This document shows, piece by piece, positions 44,861 through 53,985 of a DNA stretch of 64,000 nucleotides (position 1 is the first letter of the stretch; each line of letters starts with the position of its first letter). The translations under genes and the position numbers were made by a program. The notes beneath the pieces are model-generated. The model was not told where the DNA came from, did not search any database, and saw only the letters and a list, made by a program, of their open reading frames with translations. This DNA is from F23-B02 sp946405205 (GTDB lineage Bacteria > Bacillota > Clostridia > Oscillospirales > Oscillospiraceae), in NCBI GenBank assembly GCA_946405205.1, contig CAMJGL010000009.1, positions 20,580 through 84,579 on the forward strand, written 5' to 3'.

Positions 44861-45312
44861 GAGCAGTTCTTACAAGGGTCGACAGCGCTTCGGTCGCGAT
44901 CGGCGGAGCGGTTAAAAGCAGCATCGGAAAGGGCTTTCTCGTGCTGCTGGGCGTTCATGCCGACGACGAGGAGAAGGACGCGGTAAAGATAGCCGACAAG
45001 ATCTGCGGACTGCGGATATTTGAAGACGAGGCGGGGAAGATGAACGTCAATCCCGCAGACGCCGGGGCCGAGCTGCTGATCATAAGCCAGTTCACGCTGT
45101 TTGCCGACTGCAAGTCGCGCAGGCCGGGCTTTTCAAAGGCGGCGCGTCCGGAGAAGGCGATACCGCTTTACGAAAAAGTCATCGGGGAATGCCGCGAGCG
45201 CGGCTTCAAAGTAGGGACGGGCGAGTTCGGCGCGGAGATGAAGGTCAGCTCCGTCAACGACGGCCCTGTAACGATCATTCTGGATACAAGGGAGCTTTGC
45301 TATGAACATTAA
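44857..45312 (+). CDS. dtd: D-aminoacyl-tRNA deacylase
   Basis: A 151-residue protein starting MRAVLTRVDSASVAI. It has LLVISQFTL-like ELLIISQFTLFADCKSRRPGFSKAA, which contains the SQFTL catalytic motif, and the C-terminal NDGPVTIILDT (Gly-Pro cis motif region). It removes D-amino acids and mischarged Gly from tRNA. It overlaps rel by 4 bp (ATGA) and the next gene by 11 bp. Confidence 0.96.
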   Translation: MRAVLTRVDSASVAIGGAVKSSIGKGFLVLLGVHADDEEKDAVKIADKICGLRIFEDEAGKMNVNPADAGAELLIISQFTLFADCKSRRPGFSKAARPEKAIPLYEKVIGECRERGFKVGTGEFGAEMKVSSVNDGPVTIILDTRELCYEH

Positions 45313-45916
45313 AACCATACCGGTAGGGCAGCTCGAAACGAACTGCTATGTAGTTGTAAACGAGGAAACGCTTGCCTGCGTCGTTATTGACCCGGGCGAT
45401 GAGAGCAACACCATCATGGACTATATCGAGTCAAACCGCCTCAAGTGCGAGGCGATCCTGCTGACGCACGGCCACTTCGATCACGTCGGCGCAGTGAACG
45501 AGATATTGGAGCAGACAGGCTGCGCACTGTATATAAACCCCCGCGACGAGGGATACGAGGTCGGCAAGAGCGGCGTGAAGTTCAAAATGCCCGAGGGCGG
45601 GAAATACTATGACGACGGCGACGTTATCGTTGAGGCCGGCCTTGAGTTCAAGGTGCTGGCAACTCCCGGGCACACTCCGGGGAGCGTGTGCCTTATCTGC
45701 GGCGACGCCCTTTTCACGGGCGATACTCTGTTCAGAGGAAGCTGCGGCAGGACAGACCTGCCCGGCGGCAGTATGCGCGAGGAGATGCGCTCTCTGAAAA
45801 AGATCTGCCGGCTGGAAGGGGATTATGAGGTGTATCCCGGACATATGGACAGCTCGACCCTTGAGCGGGAGCGCCGCTTCAATCACTATTGCCGGGAGGC
45901 TGTGGCAAAATTCTGA
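45302..45916 (+). CDS. MBL-fold metallo-hydrolase (glyoxalase II-like)
   Basis: A 204-residue protein with the zinc motif THGHFDHVG, a second His in TPGHTPGS, Asp in LFTGDTLF and a final His in YPGHMDSS. This is the short YcbL/GloB-like type. It would hydrolyse a thioester such as lactoylglutathione or a bacillithiol or CoA analogue; the substrate is not known. Translationally coupled to dtd by an 11-bp overlap. Confidence 0.9.
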   Translation: MNIKTIPVGQLETNCYVVVNEETLACVVIDPGDESNTIMDYIESNRLKCEAILLTHGHFDHVGAVNEILEQTGCALYINPRDEGYEVGKSGVKFKMPEGGKYYDDGDVIVEAGLEFKVLATPGHTPGSVCLICGDALFTGDTLFRGSCGRTDLPGGSMREEMRSLKKICRLEGDYEVYPGHMDSSTLERERRFNHYCREAVAKF

Positions 45917-45931
45917 GTACCGGAGACACAT

Positions 45932-46393
45932 ATGCTTTCAGACATGATCAAAACACTTTTCACGGCGATGCTGCCGGTCCTCGAGATAAGAGGCGCGATA
46001 CCCGTCGGCGTTGCGGCGGGGCTCGATCCATGGCTTGCCTTTGCCGTGGGAGTTGTCGGCAATATGCTGCCGATACCCATTCTTATCCTGATAACCAGGC
46101 GCGTCATTAATTGGCTGAAGAAGCATGGCGTGCTCGTCAGATTCACCGGATGGCTGGAGCGCAAGGGCGCGGAGAAGGCCAAAACCGTTCAGCAGTACAG
46201 CTTCTGGGGCCTGTTCATCCTCGTGGCTATCCCGCTGCCGGGCACGGGCGCGTGGACCGGCGCTCTGGTGGCGTCGCTGCTGGATATGCGCCTTAAAAGA
46301 GCGCTTCCGGCGATCACAATGGGAGTGGTCGCGGCAGGGATAATAGTTTTGCTGCTGACATACGGCGTCATATCCGTTGGCTCACTGACATAG
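45932..46393 (+). CDS. Small multi-drug export protein family
   Basis: A 153-residue membrane protein with about four helices. It has ELRGAIPVG-like LEIRGAIPVGVAAGL at the N-terminus and LFILVAIPLPGTGAWTGAL in the second half, the signatures of the COG2426 (putative small multidrug export) family. Actual substrate is unproven for the family. It is the last gene of the recJ operon, 15 bp after the MBL gene. Confidence 0.85.
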   Translation: MLSDMIKTLFTAMLPVLEIRGAIPVGVAAGLDPWLAFAVGVVGNMLPIPILILITRRVINWLKKHGVLVRFTGWLERKGAEKAKTVQQYSFWGLFILVAIPLPGTGAWTGALVASLLDMRLKRALPAITMGVVAAGIIVLLLTYGVISVGSLT

Positions 46394-46400
46394 GAGCATA

Positions 46401-46434
46401 AAAAAATCCGCACCCCTCGGGTGCGGATTTTTTG
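46401..46434. terminator. Bidirectional terminator
   Basis: A stem AAAATCCGCACCC with its complement, loop CTC, with A- and T-runs on both sides, lies between convergent operons. Confidence 0.9.
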
Positions 46435-46443
46435 CATTTGAGT

Positions 46444-47385
46444 CTATCGCTGTCCTTTTTCGTACGGTATGCCTTCGGCCTTGGGCGCTCTGGAGCGCTT
46501 GGAGGTGAGGGCGAGAACGATAAGGGAGATAACATAAGGCATCATGTTGTATACGCTGCTGGGGATGTGCAGGGCTGCGAGGAAGTCGAAGCCGGAGTAG
46601 ACATTCGACAGAGCACGGAACAGACCGAACAGCAGTGCAGCCCATGCGATGTGTTTAGGCTTCCACTGACCGAATATCATAACGGCGAGTGCGAGGAAGC
46701 CGAAGCCTGCCACACCGACCTCAAATTTCCACTGGCTGACGCCCGCAGTGATGTAAACAAGACCGCCGAGGCCGCCGAGAGCACCGGAGAGCAGAACGCC
46801 TGACCAGCGCATTTTATAGACATTGATGCCGACGGAGTCTGCCGCCTGGGGATGCTCGCCGCAGGCCATCAGGCGAAGACCGAAGCGTGTGCGGTACAGC
46901 ATGAACGCAACGAGTATAAGAGCGATCAGTGCAAGCAGCATGAACCAGTTGAATTCAAAGCCGCCGATGTTCACAAGGAACGCCTTCTTCTGCGCGATAT
47001 ACTGGATCTCGGAAGAAACGTTGTCGGGATTTTCTGCGGTGTTGATAGCCTTGACGATAACGGTAGCTGCTGCGACGCCGAGCATATTCAAAGCGGTACC
47101 GACGATGGTCTGGTCTGCCTTGAAGTTGATGCAGGCGACCGCAAGCAAGGCGGAGTAGAGCGCGCCTGCGAGGATGGCGGTAAGGACTGTCAGAGCGATG
47201 GTGGTGAATACGCCTGCACCTGCGGGCAGGTACTTCATCATAAGTGCGCCGCCGAGTGCGCCGATGACCATTATACCCTCAAGACCGAGGTTGATAACAC
47301 CGGAGTGCTCGGAGATACAACCGCCGAGCGCGACGAGAATAAGTACGGATGCGAAAATCAGAGTGTACTGGATGAGCAATATCAT
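46444..47385 (-). CDS. nupQ: Nucleoside ABC transporter permease (NupQ-like)
   Basis: A 313-residue BPD_transp_2 permease with about nine membrane helices. Motifs include LGLEGIMVIGALGGALMM, RTRFGLRLMACGEHPQAADSVGI, the cytoplasmic loop that contacts the ATPase, and SGALGGLGGL. It pairs with the upstream permease (ATGA overlap). The BMP-type binding protein and the purine/pyrimidine salvage genes next door support nucleosides as cargo. Confidence 0.9.
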   Translation of the reverse strand: MILLIQYTLIFASVLILVALGGCISEHSGVINLGLEGIMVIGALGGALMMKYLPAGAGVFTTIALTVLTAILAGALYSALLAVACINFKADQTIVGTALNMLGVAAATVIVKAINTAENPDNVSSEIQYIAQKKAFLVNIGGFEFNWFMLLALIALILVAFMLYRTRFGLRLMACGEHPQAADSVGINVYKMRWSGVLLSGALGGLGGLVYITAGVSQWKFEVGVAGFGFLALAVMIFGQWKPKHIAWAALLFGLFRALSNVYSGFDFLAALHIPSSVYNMMPYVISLIVLALTSKRSRAPKAEGIPYEKGQR

Positions 47386-48527
47386 TCCTCGTCACCTCCT
47401 TCGGAAGATTCTGCGTCGGCAAGCTTCTTTGCCTTACGCTCCTCTGCTGCGGCGATACGGGTGTTCATGAAGTGCTTGAAGAAGAGAACGAAGCCGCACA
47501 GGTAAATGATGATGGAGGAGATCAGATCGGAGATCTGGGAGCAGTACATGGTTTTGTCGACATAGCCGCCGCCGTTAGTGATGTGCTGGATGAAGAAGGA
47601 TGACAGCAGGGAACCGATGGGGTCGAGACAGCCGAGGAAGGCCGCTGCGATGCCGTTGAAGCCCATTCCGGGGACGGAGGACTGGGAGCATGACCACTGT
47701 TCCATACCGGTGAGGTAGAGGAGAGCCGCGCCCATACCGGCAAGACCGCCGCCGATGATAAGAGTAACGATTATGTTCTGCTTTTCCTTCATACCGCAGT
47801 ACTTTGCGGCATTTTTGTTGTTGCCGGTGGCACGAAGCTCATAGCCGAACTTGGTCTTTTCGAGCACGACCCAGATGACTATTGCGGAAATTATCGCAAG
47901 CGGGATGGCGATCGTGACGTACTGGTTGCCGCCAAAGAGCTTGTCAAGCCCCATTTTGGGCAGAAGTGCCGAGGAGTTGAAGCTCGCAAGGTTATTCGTA
48001 TAGGGGCTGGCGGTCTCTTTAACATTTGTAAGCAGCATATTGACCAGATAAAGACCTATCCAGTTGAGCATGATTCCGGAGATTACTTCGTTTACGTTGC
48101 GGTAGGCCTTGAGCACACCGGAAATTGCGCCGAACACGGCGCCTGCCGCAATGGCGATCAAAAGGCAGATATACCAAGGGCAATGCCATGCAAGTCCGGC
48201 ATAGAGACATGCGCCTGCGCCCGCTACATACTGACCGGCGACACCGATGTTGAACAGGCCGACCTTGTATGCAAACAGGATGGACAGAGAGCACATTACG
48301 AGCGGAGCCGTTTTTACGAGCGTGCCGCCGAAATACTTGGCACGCGCAATGCCGGGAGGATAGAAGAAGAAGTTCTTCACAACCGCGGCGATCGCCTTGC
48401 CGGCGCCTGTGGGGTTAATGAACAGAAGAACGATGTAGCCGATAAAGACGCCGAGGATAACGCAGATGAGGGAGCTTATGAGCGACTGCACCGCATTGTT
48501 CTTCAGAAGTGAGGATCTGTTTTTCAT
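47382..48527 (-). CDS. nupP: Nucleoside ABC transporter permease (NupP-like)
   Basis: A 381-residue BPD_transp_2 permease with about ten helices. It has FNIGVAGQYVAGAGA and the ATPase-contact loop KTKFGYELRATGNNKNAAKYCGM. The C-terminal tail (about 360-381) is charged. Its ATG overlaps the stop of the ATPase gene. It forms the heterodimeric channel with the NupQ-like protein. Confidence 0.9.
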   Translation of the reverse strand: MKNRSSLLKNNAVQSLISSLICVILGVFIGYIVLLFINPTGAGKAIAAVVKNFFFYPPGIARAKYFGGTLVKTAPLVMCSLSILFAYKVGLFNIGVAGQYVAGAGACLYAGLAWHCPWYICLLIAIAAGAVFGAISGVLKAYRNVNEVISGIMLNWIGLYLVNMLLTNVKETASPYTNNLASFNSSALLPKMGLDKLFGGNQYVTIAIPLAIISAIVIWVVLEKTKFGYELRATGNNKNAAKYCGMKEKQNIIVTLIIGGGLAGMGAALLYLTGMEQWSCSQSSVPGMGFNGIAAAFLGCLDPIGSLLSSFFIQHITNGGGYVDKTMYCSQISDLISSIIIYLCGFVLFFKHFMNTRIAAAEERKAKKLADAESSEGGDEE

Positions 48528-50068
48528 TCTCCTGTCACCTCGTTTCTCTTTGCGCCGGCCATATACAGACCGAGCTCGTTTTCGTTGGTAGTCTTGGGGT
48601 CAAGCTCGCCGACGATCTCGCCTTCGTACATAACGAGGATACGGTCGGGAACATCCATGACCTCGTCAAGCTCAAGGGACACGAGCAGGCACGCCTTGCC
48701 GGCGTCACGCTGTGCGATGAGCTGCTTGTGGATGTTTTCTATTGCGCCGACGTCGAGACCGCGTGTGGGCTGAACGGCGATGAGCAGATCGGGATTCTTG
48801 TCGACCTCTCTTGCGATGATAGCCTTCTGCTGGTTGCCGCCGGACATGCTGCGTGCAGGGGTGACAGAGCCCTGACCGGAGCGTATATCATACAGCTCGA
48901 TAAGCCTGTTGGAATACTCACGGATAGGCTTACGCTTGAGGAAGCCGGCCTTGCTGGTGAATCTGTGGGTAAAGTATGTCTGAAGGATCAGATTGTATTC
49001 GAGGGAGTAGTCCAGCACAAGACCGTGCTTGTGGCGGTCTTCGGGAATATGGCTCATGCCGGAATTGTTTCTCTTGCGGATAGATGCCTTGGTGATATCG
49101 TTGCCGTTGAGCTTTATGGTGCCGGACTTGACCGGTTCGAGACCCGTAAGACCGTAGACCAGCTCGGTCTGACCGTTGCCGTCGATGCCTGCTATGCAGA
49201 CGATCTCACCGGCACGGACATTAAAGGAAACATTCTTGACCGCATCGTTTTTGTGCAGCTTCGATGCGACGGTAAGACCGCTGACCTCAAGAACGACATC
49301 GCCGGGGACGGCGGGCTTCTTGTCAACATGGAAGTTTACGTCGCGGCCGACCATCATTGCGGAAAGCTGTTCTGCTGTCGTGTCCTTCGTCTCGACGGTG
49401 CCGATATACTTGCCCTTGCGCAGAACCGTGCAGCGGTCTGCGACAGCCATGATCTCATTGAGCTTATGCGAGATGAAGAGGATGGACTTGCCTTCCTTGG
49501 CAAGATTCCTCATGATTTGCATAAGGTCTTCGATCTCCTGCGGAGTAAGGACTGCGGTAGGCTCGTCGAAAATGAGGATCTCGTTATCACGGTAGAGCAT
49601 CTTGAGGATCTCAGTCCTCTGCTGCATACCTACGGTGATGTCCTCGATCAATGCGTCAGGGTCGACATGAAGACCGTATTTTTCCGAAAGCTCGAGAACC
49701 TTTGTACGTGCCTCGGCCTTTTTGAGAACGCCGAGCTTGGTGGAAGGCTCAACACCGAGAATGATGTTGTCGAGAACGGAGAAACACTCAACGAGCTTAA
49801 AATGCTGATGCACCATGCCGATGCCGAGATCGTTTGCGTCGTTAGGGTCATTTATTTTGACCTCAACACCGTCTTTTTTGATAGTGCCGTGCTCCGGCTG
49901 ATAAAGACCGAAAAGAACACTCATCAAAGTAGATTTTCCCGCTCCGTTTTCACCGAGCAGGGCATGTATCTCGCCCTTTTTCAGCTGAAGTGTGATGTTA
50001 TCGTTGGCGATAATACCGGGAAAGATCTTTGTGATATTCAGCATTTCTATGGCGAACTGCTCTTCCAA
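48524..50068 (-). CDS. nupO: Nucleoside ABC transporter ATP-binding protein (NupO-like)
   Basis: A 514-residue tandem ATPase. The first cassette has GENGAGKSTLMSVLFGLY and Walker B EILIFDEPTAVLTPQE. The second is degenerate at Walker A (GIDGNGQTELVYGLTG, no GKST) but keeps a signature MSGGNQQKAIIARE. This asymmetry is usual for the RbsA/NupO class. The start is TTG at 50068, 9 bp behind GGGGAGG. The binding-protein gene lies 440 bp upstream on the same strand, separated by a terminator-bearing element. Confidence 0.92.
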   Translation of the reverse strand: MEEQFAIEMLNITKIFPGIIANDNITLQLKKGEIHALLGENGAGKSTLMSVLFGLYQPEHGTIKKDGVEVKINDPNDANDLGIGMVHQHFKLVECFSVLDNIILGVEPSTKLGVLKKAEARTKVLELSEKYGLHVDPDALIEDITVGMQQRTEILKMLYRDNEILIFDEPTAVLTPQEIEDLMQIMRNLAKEGKSILFISHKLNEIMAVADRCTVLRKGKYIGTVETKDTTAEQLSAMMVGRDVNFHVDKKPAVPGDVVLEVSGLTVASKLHKNDAVKNVSFNVRAGEIVCIAGIDGNGQTELVYGLTGLEPVKSGTIKLNGNDITKASIRKRNNSGMSHIPEDRHKHGLVLDYSLEYNLILQTYFTHRFTSKAGFLKRKPIREYSNRLIELYDIRSGQGSVTPARSMSGGNQQKAIIAREVDKNPDLLIAVQPTRGLDVGAIENIHKQLIAQRDAGKACLLVSLELDEVMDVPDRILVMYEGEIVGELDPKTTNENELGLYMAGAKRNEVTGE

Positions 50069-50216
50069 GTCTATCTACCTCCCCATCATAGTGATAAATA
50101 ATATAATACTATATAAAAAGATAGATTTCAATTAAAATAACGAATAGATGTGAATTTTTTATAAATTGGATGAAATATCCTGCTTTTTGTCGGAATACGG
50201 GAGACCTGAATAAAAA

Positions 50217-50242
50217 AAGAGACAGGCCGAAGCCTGTCTCTT
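50217..50242. repeat. 26-bp palindromic hairpin, copy 1
   Basis: An 11-bp stem with CGAA tetraloop that is identical to 50466-50491. On the minus strand it is followed by seven T residues, so this copy is a proper intrinsic terminator for transcripts of the binding-protein gene. Confidence 0.8.
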
Positions 50243-50465
50243 CAGACTGTCAAAGAACTAAAATGAATGCATAGAGTGAAACAACTGACGGGGGAGCTCG
50301 AGGGGGCGGCAGCCCGCCTCGAATTGGATAAAAAGCCATCAAAAATGTCTAATTTATCAGACTTTTTGACGAGCACAGCGAGGTTTTTCGTGAAATGAAA
50401 TTTCACAAAAAACATGGCGTTTTTGAAGCGTGCAAAAAGTCCGGAAGGACTTTTTGACACGCTGA
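50243..50465. other. Intergenic element enclosed by identical hairpins
   Basis: This 223-bp stretch lies between two identical 26-bp hairpins. It contains further inverted repeats, including AAAAAGTCC-GGAA-GGACTTTTT (about 50431-50453) and TTTTTCGTGAAA/TTTCACAAAAA (about 50382-50411). It has no ORF with a start site. The boundary repeats suggest an insertion into, or a duplication of, a terminator, as with MITE- or REP-like intergenic elements. Confidence 0.4.
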
Positions 50466-50491
50466 AAGAGACAGGCCGAAGCCTGTCTCTT
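50466..50491. repeat. 26-bp palindromic hairpin, copy 2
   Basis: Exact copy of 50217-50242. It lies 20 bp after the stop of the BMP gene on the minus strand. The T-run after it is short (CTTTC), so it may be a weak or partial terminator allowing some read-through to the ATPase and permease genes. That would suit the higher need for binding protein. Confidence 0.75.
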
Positions 50492-50510
50492 AAAATCGTT
50501 ATGGGTAAAA

Positions 50511-51701
50511 TTACTTTACAGAGCCCTGATCACTTACGGTGGTGTGAGCAGCGTCAACTGCGGGCATTGCGTCGGTAGCGTTGGAAACGGTTACATCGCC
50601 CTTGAACATTGCTGCTACGAGTGCATTGTAGTCATCAGCGGAGAAGCCGTCACCGAACTGGGTGGAGCCTGCAAGCTGTACGTAGTTCTCTGCGGGAGTC
50701 TCGGAAACGAGGCCGAGGGTCTCGATCTTGCCGCCGTAGTTATCCCAGTTGCCAGCAACAACTTCGCTGAGCATGGTGTTAACGGTTGCTGCAAGGCCCT
50801 TCATTGCGGAGGTAACGGTCATGCCTTCGCCGTAGCCGCCGTCGATGATAGCTGCCTGGTCAGTGTCAACGCCGATGACCTTGCCGTCGACCTTTGCTGC
50901 TGCTTCTGCTGCGGAGGTGTAGATGCCGCCGCCGCAAGCGAAGACGATTTCGGTGCCTGCGGAGTACCAGGTATCCATCTTTGCGGTGATGTCAGCATCG
51001 CCGGAGAACTGGCCGCCGTAAACATAGTTGATCTCGATCTGGGTGTCAAGCTCTACTGCAGCAGCGTTTGCGCCCTGAACAAAGCCGAAGCCGTAACGGA
51101 TAACTGCGGGAACTGCCATGCCGCCGAGGAAGCCGAGCTTGGTGTAGCCGAGCTTAACTGCTGCGTAGCCTGCCATGTAGCCGCAGAGCTCTTCCTGGTA
51201 AACAGCGCAGAATACGTTCTTGTTGATGTGCTCGGGGTTGTTTGCATCGATGAGGTCGGTGCGGTTGCCAGCTTCGTCGTGGTTGTAGAAGGAGTCAAAG
51301 AGATCCCACTCGGAAACGTCGAGGCCGATGAACTTAACATCGGGGTAGGTGTCCTGGGCTACTGCGATGGTGCCTGCGAATGCAAAGCCGGGCATTACGA
51401 GTACGTTGAAGCCGTCTGCAACAGCCTGGTCAACCATCTCGATACGAGCTGCGGTGCTGTCTGCGGTGGGCTTGTAGTACTTGAACTCTATGCCGTTGTC
51501 ATCGCAGTAAGCCTTGCAGGCTTCGTAGGTGGTCTGGTTGAAGGACTGGTCGGTGATGTCGCCGTAGTCGGTGATCATCGCTACTTTGTAGGTAGCTGCG
51601 GTGTCGGTATCCTTGTCATCAGCAGGCTCTTTGTCGCCGCCGCATGCGCAGAGAGCAAATACCATGCAAAGAGCAAGGATCAGTGCGAGAAATCTTTTCA
51701 T
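50511..51701 (-). CDS. nupN: BMP-family nucleoside-binding lipoprotein (NupN-like)
   Basis: A 396-residue lipoprotein. The N-terminus MKRFLALILALCMVFALCACGGDKE has a lipobox (LCAC) with Cys19 as the acylation site. The mature part is a periplasmic-binding-like Bmp/PnrA domain (about 38-370; MITDYGDITDQSFNQTTYEACK near the start). It captures nucleosides outside the membrane for the NupOPQ importer. Its own promoter and GGAGG lie upstream. It is co-directional with the ATPase and permease genes. Confidence 0.92.
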   Translation of the reverse strand: MKRFLALILALCMVFALCACGGDKEPADDKDTDTAATYKVAMITDYGDITDQSFNQTTYEACKAYCDDNGIEFKYYKPTADSTAARIEMVDQAVADGFNVLVMPGFAFAGTIAVAQDTYPDVKFIGLDVSEWDLFDSFYNHDEAGNRTDLIDANNPEHINKNVFCAVYQEELCGYMAGYAAVKLGYTKLGFLGGMAVPAVIRYGFGFVQGANAAAVELDTQIEINYVYGGQFSGDADITAKMDTWYSAGTEIVFACGGGIYTSAAEAAAKVDGKVIGVDTDQAAIIDGGYGEGMTVTSAMKGLAATVNTMLSEVVAGNWDNYGGKIETLGLVSETPAENYVQLAGSTQFGDGFSADDYNALVAAMFKGDVTVSNATDAMPAVDAAHTTVSDQGSVK

Positions 51702-51774
51702 GTTTTTTCCTCCGAATAAAATTTGAGTTTTGCGAATGATTTTGTTATGAGTATGTTCATCGCATACCGCCTGT

Positions 51775-51804
51775 ATTATAGCACTGCCAAGCAGGTGAAA
51801 TCAA
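51775..51804 (-). promoter_or_regulatory. Promoter of the nucleoside importer genes
   Basis: Minus strand TTGATT (51799-51804) and TATAAT (51775-51780), spacing 18 bp, about 75 bp before the lipoprotein gene. Confidence 0.65.
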
Positions 51805-51862
51805 GCACTATTTAGCGGTTTGTCCTTATACACGGGGAATAAATCGACGAATTTATAGTGCG

Positions 51863-52591
51863 TTAATAATTTGCCATCTTGGCCGCCGTGTCAAGTGCAA
51901 TCTCCATCATCTGGGTGAAGGACAACTGTCTTTCCTCGCTGGACAGGGCCTCGCTGCGGTAGATATGGTCGGAGATGGTGCATATGCACAGGGCGCGCTT
52001 GCCGGCTTTAGCTGCGTTCATGTAAAGCCCCGCGGCCTCCATCTCAACGGCCATGACGCCCATGTCGCGCCACTTGTCGTTGCTGTCCGCGCCGGCGGGA
52101 GCATAGAAATTGTCGCCCGAGAGGATATTCCCGACCTTCATGTCAACGCCGTGCTCCTTTGCGGTCTCGACGGCGGTGCTCAGAAGAGTGTAGTCGGCGA
52201 TGGGGGCGAAGGTGCCGTTGAGCTCGAACTGGTGTGCGTAATTGGAATCGGTGCAGGCGCCCTGACCGGCCACGATATCCATGAGCTTGAGATCGTCGCG
52301 CAGGGCCCCGGCCGAGCCGATGCGGATTATATTGTCAACATCGTAGAAATTGAAAAGCTCCCAGCTGTATATGCCGATGGCGGGGATGCCCATGCCGGAG
52401 GCCATGACCGTCACGGGAACGCCTTTCCATGTTCCTGTGTGTCCCTGAACGCCGCGGACATTATTCACGAGCACGGGGTTTTCAAGAAAGGTCTCGGCAA
52501 TGAATTTTGCGCGCAGGGGGTCGCCGGGCATGAGAACTGTCTTTGCGATGTCCTCTTTTTTTGCAGAGATGTGGGGGGTGGGGATAGGCAT
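51863..52591 (-). CDS. deoD: Purine-nucleoside phosphorylase, DeoD type
   Basis: A 242-residue enzyme starting MPIPTPHISAKKEDIAK at ATG 52591 behind AAGGAGG. It has the hexameric DeoD pattern: MPGDPLRAKF (phosphate loop), RIGSAGALRDDLKLMDIV, VEMEAAGLY (ribose-binding Glu) and a C-terminal ICTISDHI with the catalytic Asp. It splits purine (deoxy)nucleosides to base and pentose phosphate. It stands just upstream of the importer on the same strand. Confidence 0.95.
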   Translation of the reverse strand: MPIPTPHISAKKEDIAKTVLMPGDPLRAKFIAETFLENPVLVNNVRGVQGHTGTWKGVPVTVMASGMGIPAIGIYSWELFNFYDVDNIIRIGSAGALRDDLKLMDIVAGQGACTDSNYAHQFELNGTFAPIADYTLLSTAVETAKEHGVDMKVGNILSGDNFYAPAGADSNDKWRDMGVMAVEMEAAGLYMNAAKAGKRALCICTISDHIYRSEALSSEERQLSFTQMMEIALDTAAKMANY

Positions 52592-52694
52592 ATGTTGTAC
52601 CTCCTTAAAAGTTTTGCTTTTATCAGGATTATAACGTTGCGCCGCGCTTCCGTCAAGCCTCGATAAAAATAAGGCCGAAGGGCGCAAAAGCAAA

Positions 52695-52723
52695 TTGCAA
52701 GCGGGCAGAATGTGTGCTAATAT
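52695..52723 (+). promoter_or_regulatory. Promoter of udk
   Basis: TTGCAA (52695-52700) and TAATAT (52718-52723), spacing 17 bp, 35 bp before udk. Confidence 0.65.
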
Positions 52724-52758
52724 GTAAGAGAAAATAATATAATGCGGGAGTATGGGCT

Positions 52759-53376
52759 ATGAGCGACATTATCGTTATCGGCATCGCCGGCGGCACCGGC
52801 AGCGGAAAGACCACCATCACAAGGAAGATCATGCAGAGCTTCGGTGGCAACGTCAGCGTCATCTATCATGACAATTACTACAAGGCGCACCATAACATGA
52901 GCTATGAGGAGCGCAGCCGCCTTAACTACGACCACCCCGACGCATTCGACACGGAGCTGCTGATATCAGACCTGAAGAAGCTCCGCAGGGGAGAGACCAT
53001 CCACTGCCCTACATATGATTACACCATCCATGACCGCTCGGACAAGACCGTAACGGTAAAGCCGGCGAAGGTCATCATAGTCGAGGGCATACTCATTTTC
53101 CAGAGCATTGAGCTGTGCGAGCTTATGGATATAAAGATCTACGTCGACACCGACGCGGATGTACGCATCCTCCGCCGCATAGTGCGCGACGTGCGCGACC
53201 GCGGCCGCAGCCTTGACAGCGTTGTCAATCAGTACCTCGGCACCGTAAAGCCCATGCACGAGCAGTTCGTCGAGCCCTCCAAGCGCAAGGCGGATATCAT
53301 CATTCCCGAGGGCGGCCATAACCAGGTGGCGCTTGAAATGGTCATCGAGCGGGTGCGGGCTCACCTTGCAAAGTAA
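52759..53376 (+). CDS. udk: Uridine kinase
   Basis: A 205-residue P-loop kinase. Walker A is GGTGSGKTTITRKI; it also has HDNYYKAHHNMSYEERSRLNYDHPDAFD for nucleoside binding, CPTYDYTIHDRS and the lid arginines (RRIVRDVRDRGRS). It phosphorylates uridine and cytidine. It is divergent from deoD and directly before tdk, so salvage of imported nucleosides is grouped here. Confidence 0.96.
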   Translation: MSDIIVIGIAGGTGSGKTTITRKIMQSFGGNVSVIYHDNYYKAHHNMSYEERSRLNYDHPDAFDTELLISDLKKLRRGETIHCPTYDYTIHDRSDKTVTVKPAKVIIVEGILIFQSIELCELMDIKIYVDTDADVRILRRIVRDVRDRGRSLDSVVNQYLGTVKPMHEQFVEPSKRKADIIIPEGGHNQVALEMVIERVRAHLAK

Positions 53377-53407
53377 AAGACATATACATTAGATATAGGA
53401 GAAGACA

Positions 53408-53983
53408 ATGGCAAAGCTATATTTCAAATACGGCGCGATGGGTTCCTCAAAATCCGCGCAGGCGCTGATAACTCAGTTTAACTATGAGGAGCTGGGCATG
53501 AGCGTCTGGCTCATAAAGCCGAGCGTGGACACAAGGGACGGAGCCGACATTATTAAAAGCCGCATCGGCCTGCAGCGCTCGGCGCAGATAATAACTCCAG
53601 AGCAGAATATAGCCGAGGAATACGCAAAGCTGGAAAAGCACGACGTCATCATAGCCGACGAGGCGCAGTTTTTCACACCCGAGCAGATTGACCAGCTCCG
53701 CGGTCTTGTCGACGACGAGGACATACCCGTGCTGTGCTTCGGCCTGCGCACCGACTTCCTGACACATTTCTTCCCCGGCGCAAGGCGGCTCATGGAGCTT
53801 GCCGACTCCATAACCGAGATAAAAACCGTCTGCGAATGCGGCAGAAAGGCCACCGTCAACGCGAGGATAGACGGCAGCGGGCGCATCGTGACCGAGGGCG
53901 CTCAGGTCTTCCTCGGCGGCAACGACAGCTATATCGCAATGTGCCATAAATGCTGGAAGAGAAAAATAAGGGAACAGGGCTGA
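53408..53983 (+). CDS. tdk: Thymidine kinase (type II)
   Basis: A 191-residue enzyme with P-loop GAMGSSKSAQAL (a variant of GPMFSGKS in which the Gly before Lys is Ser), catalytic Glu in DEAQFF, the lasso domain, and four zinc Cys (CECGRK and CHKCW). It phosphorylates thymidine for dTTP. A GGAGAAG site precedes ATG, 31 bp after udk. Confidence 0.94.
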   Translation: MAKLYFKYGAMGSSKSAQALITQFNYEELGMSVWLIKPSVDTRDGADIIKSRIGLQRSAQIITPEQNIAEEYAKLEKHDVIIADEAQFFTPEQIDQLRGLVDDEDIPVLCFGLRTDFLTHFFPGARRLMELADSITEIKTVCECGRKATVNARIDGSGRIVTEGAQVFLGGNDSYIAMCHKCWKRKIREQG

Positions 53984-53985
53984 GC

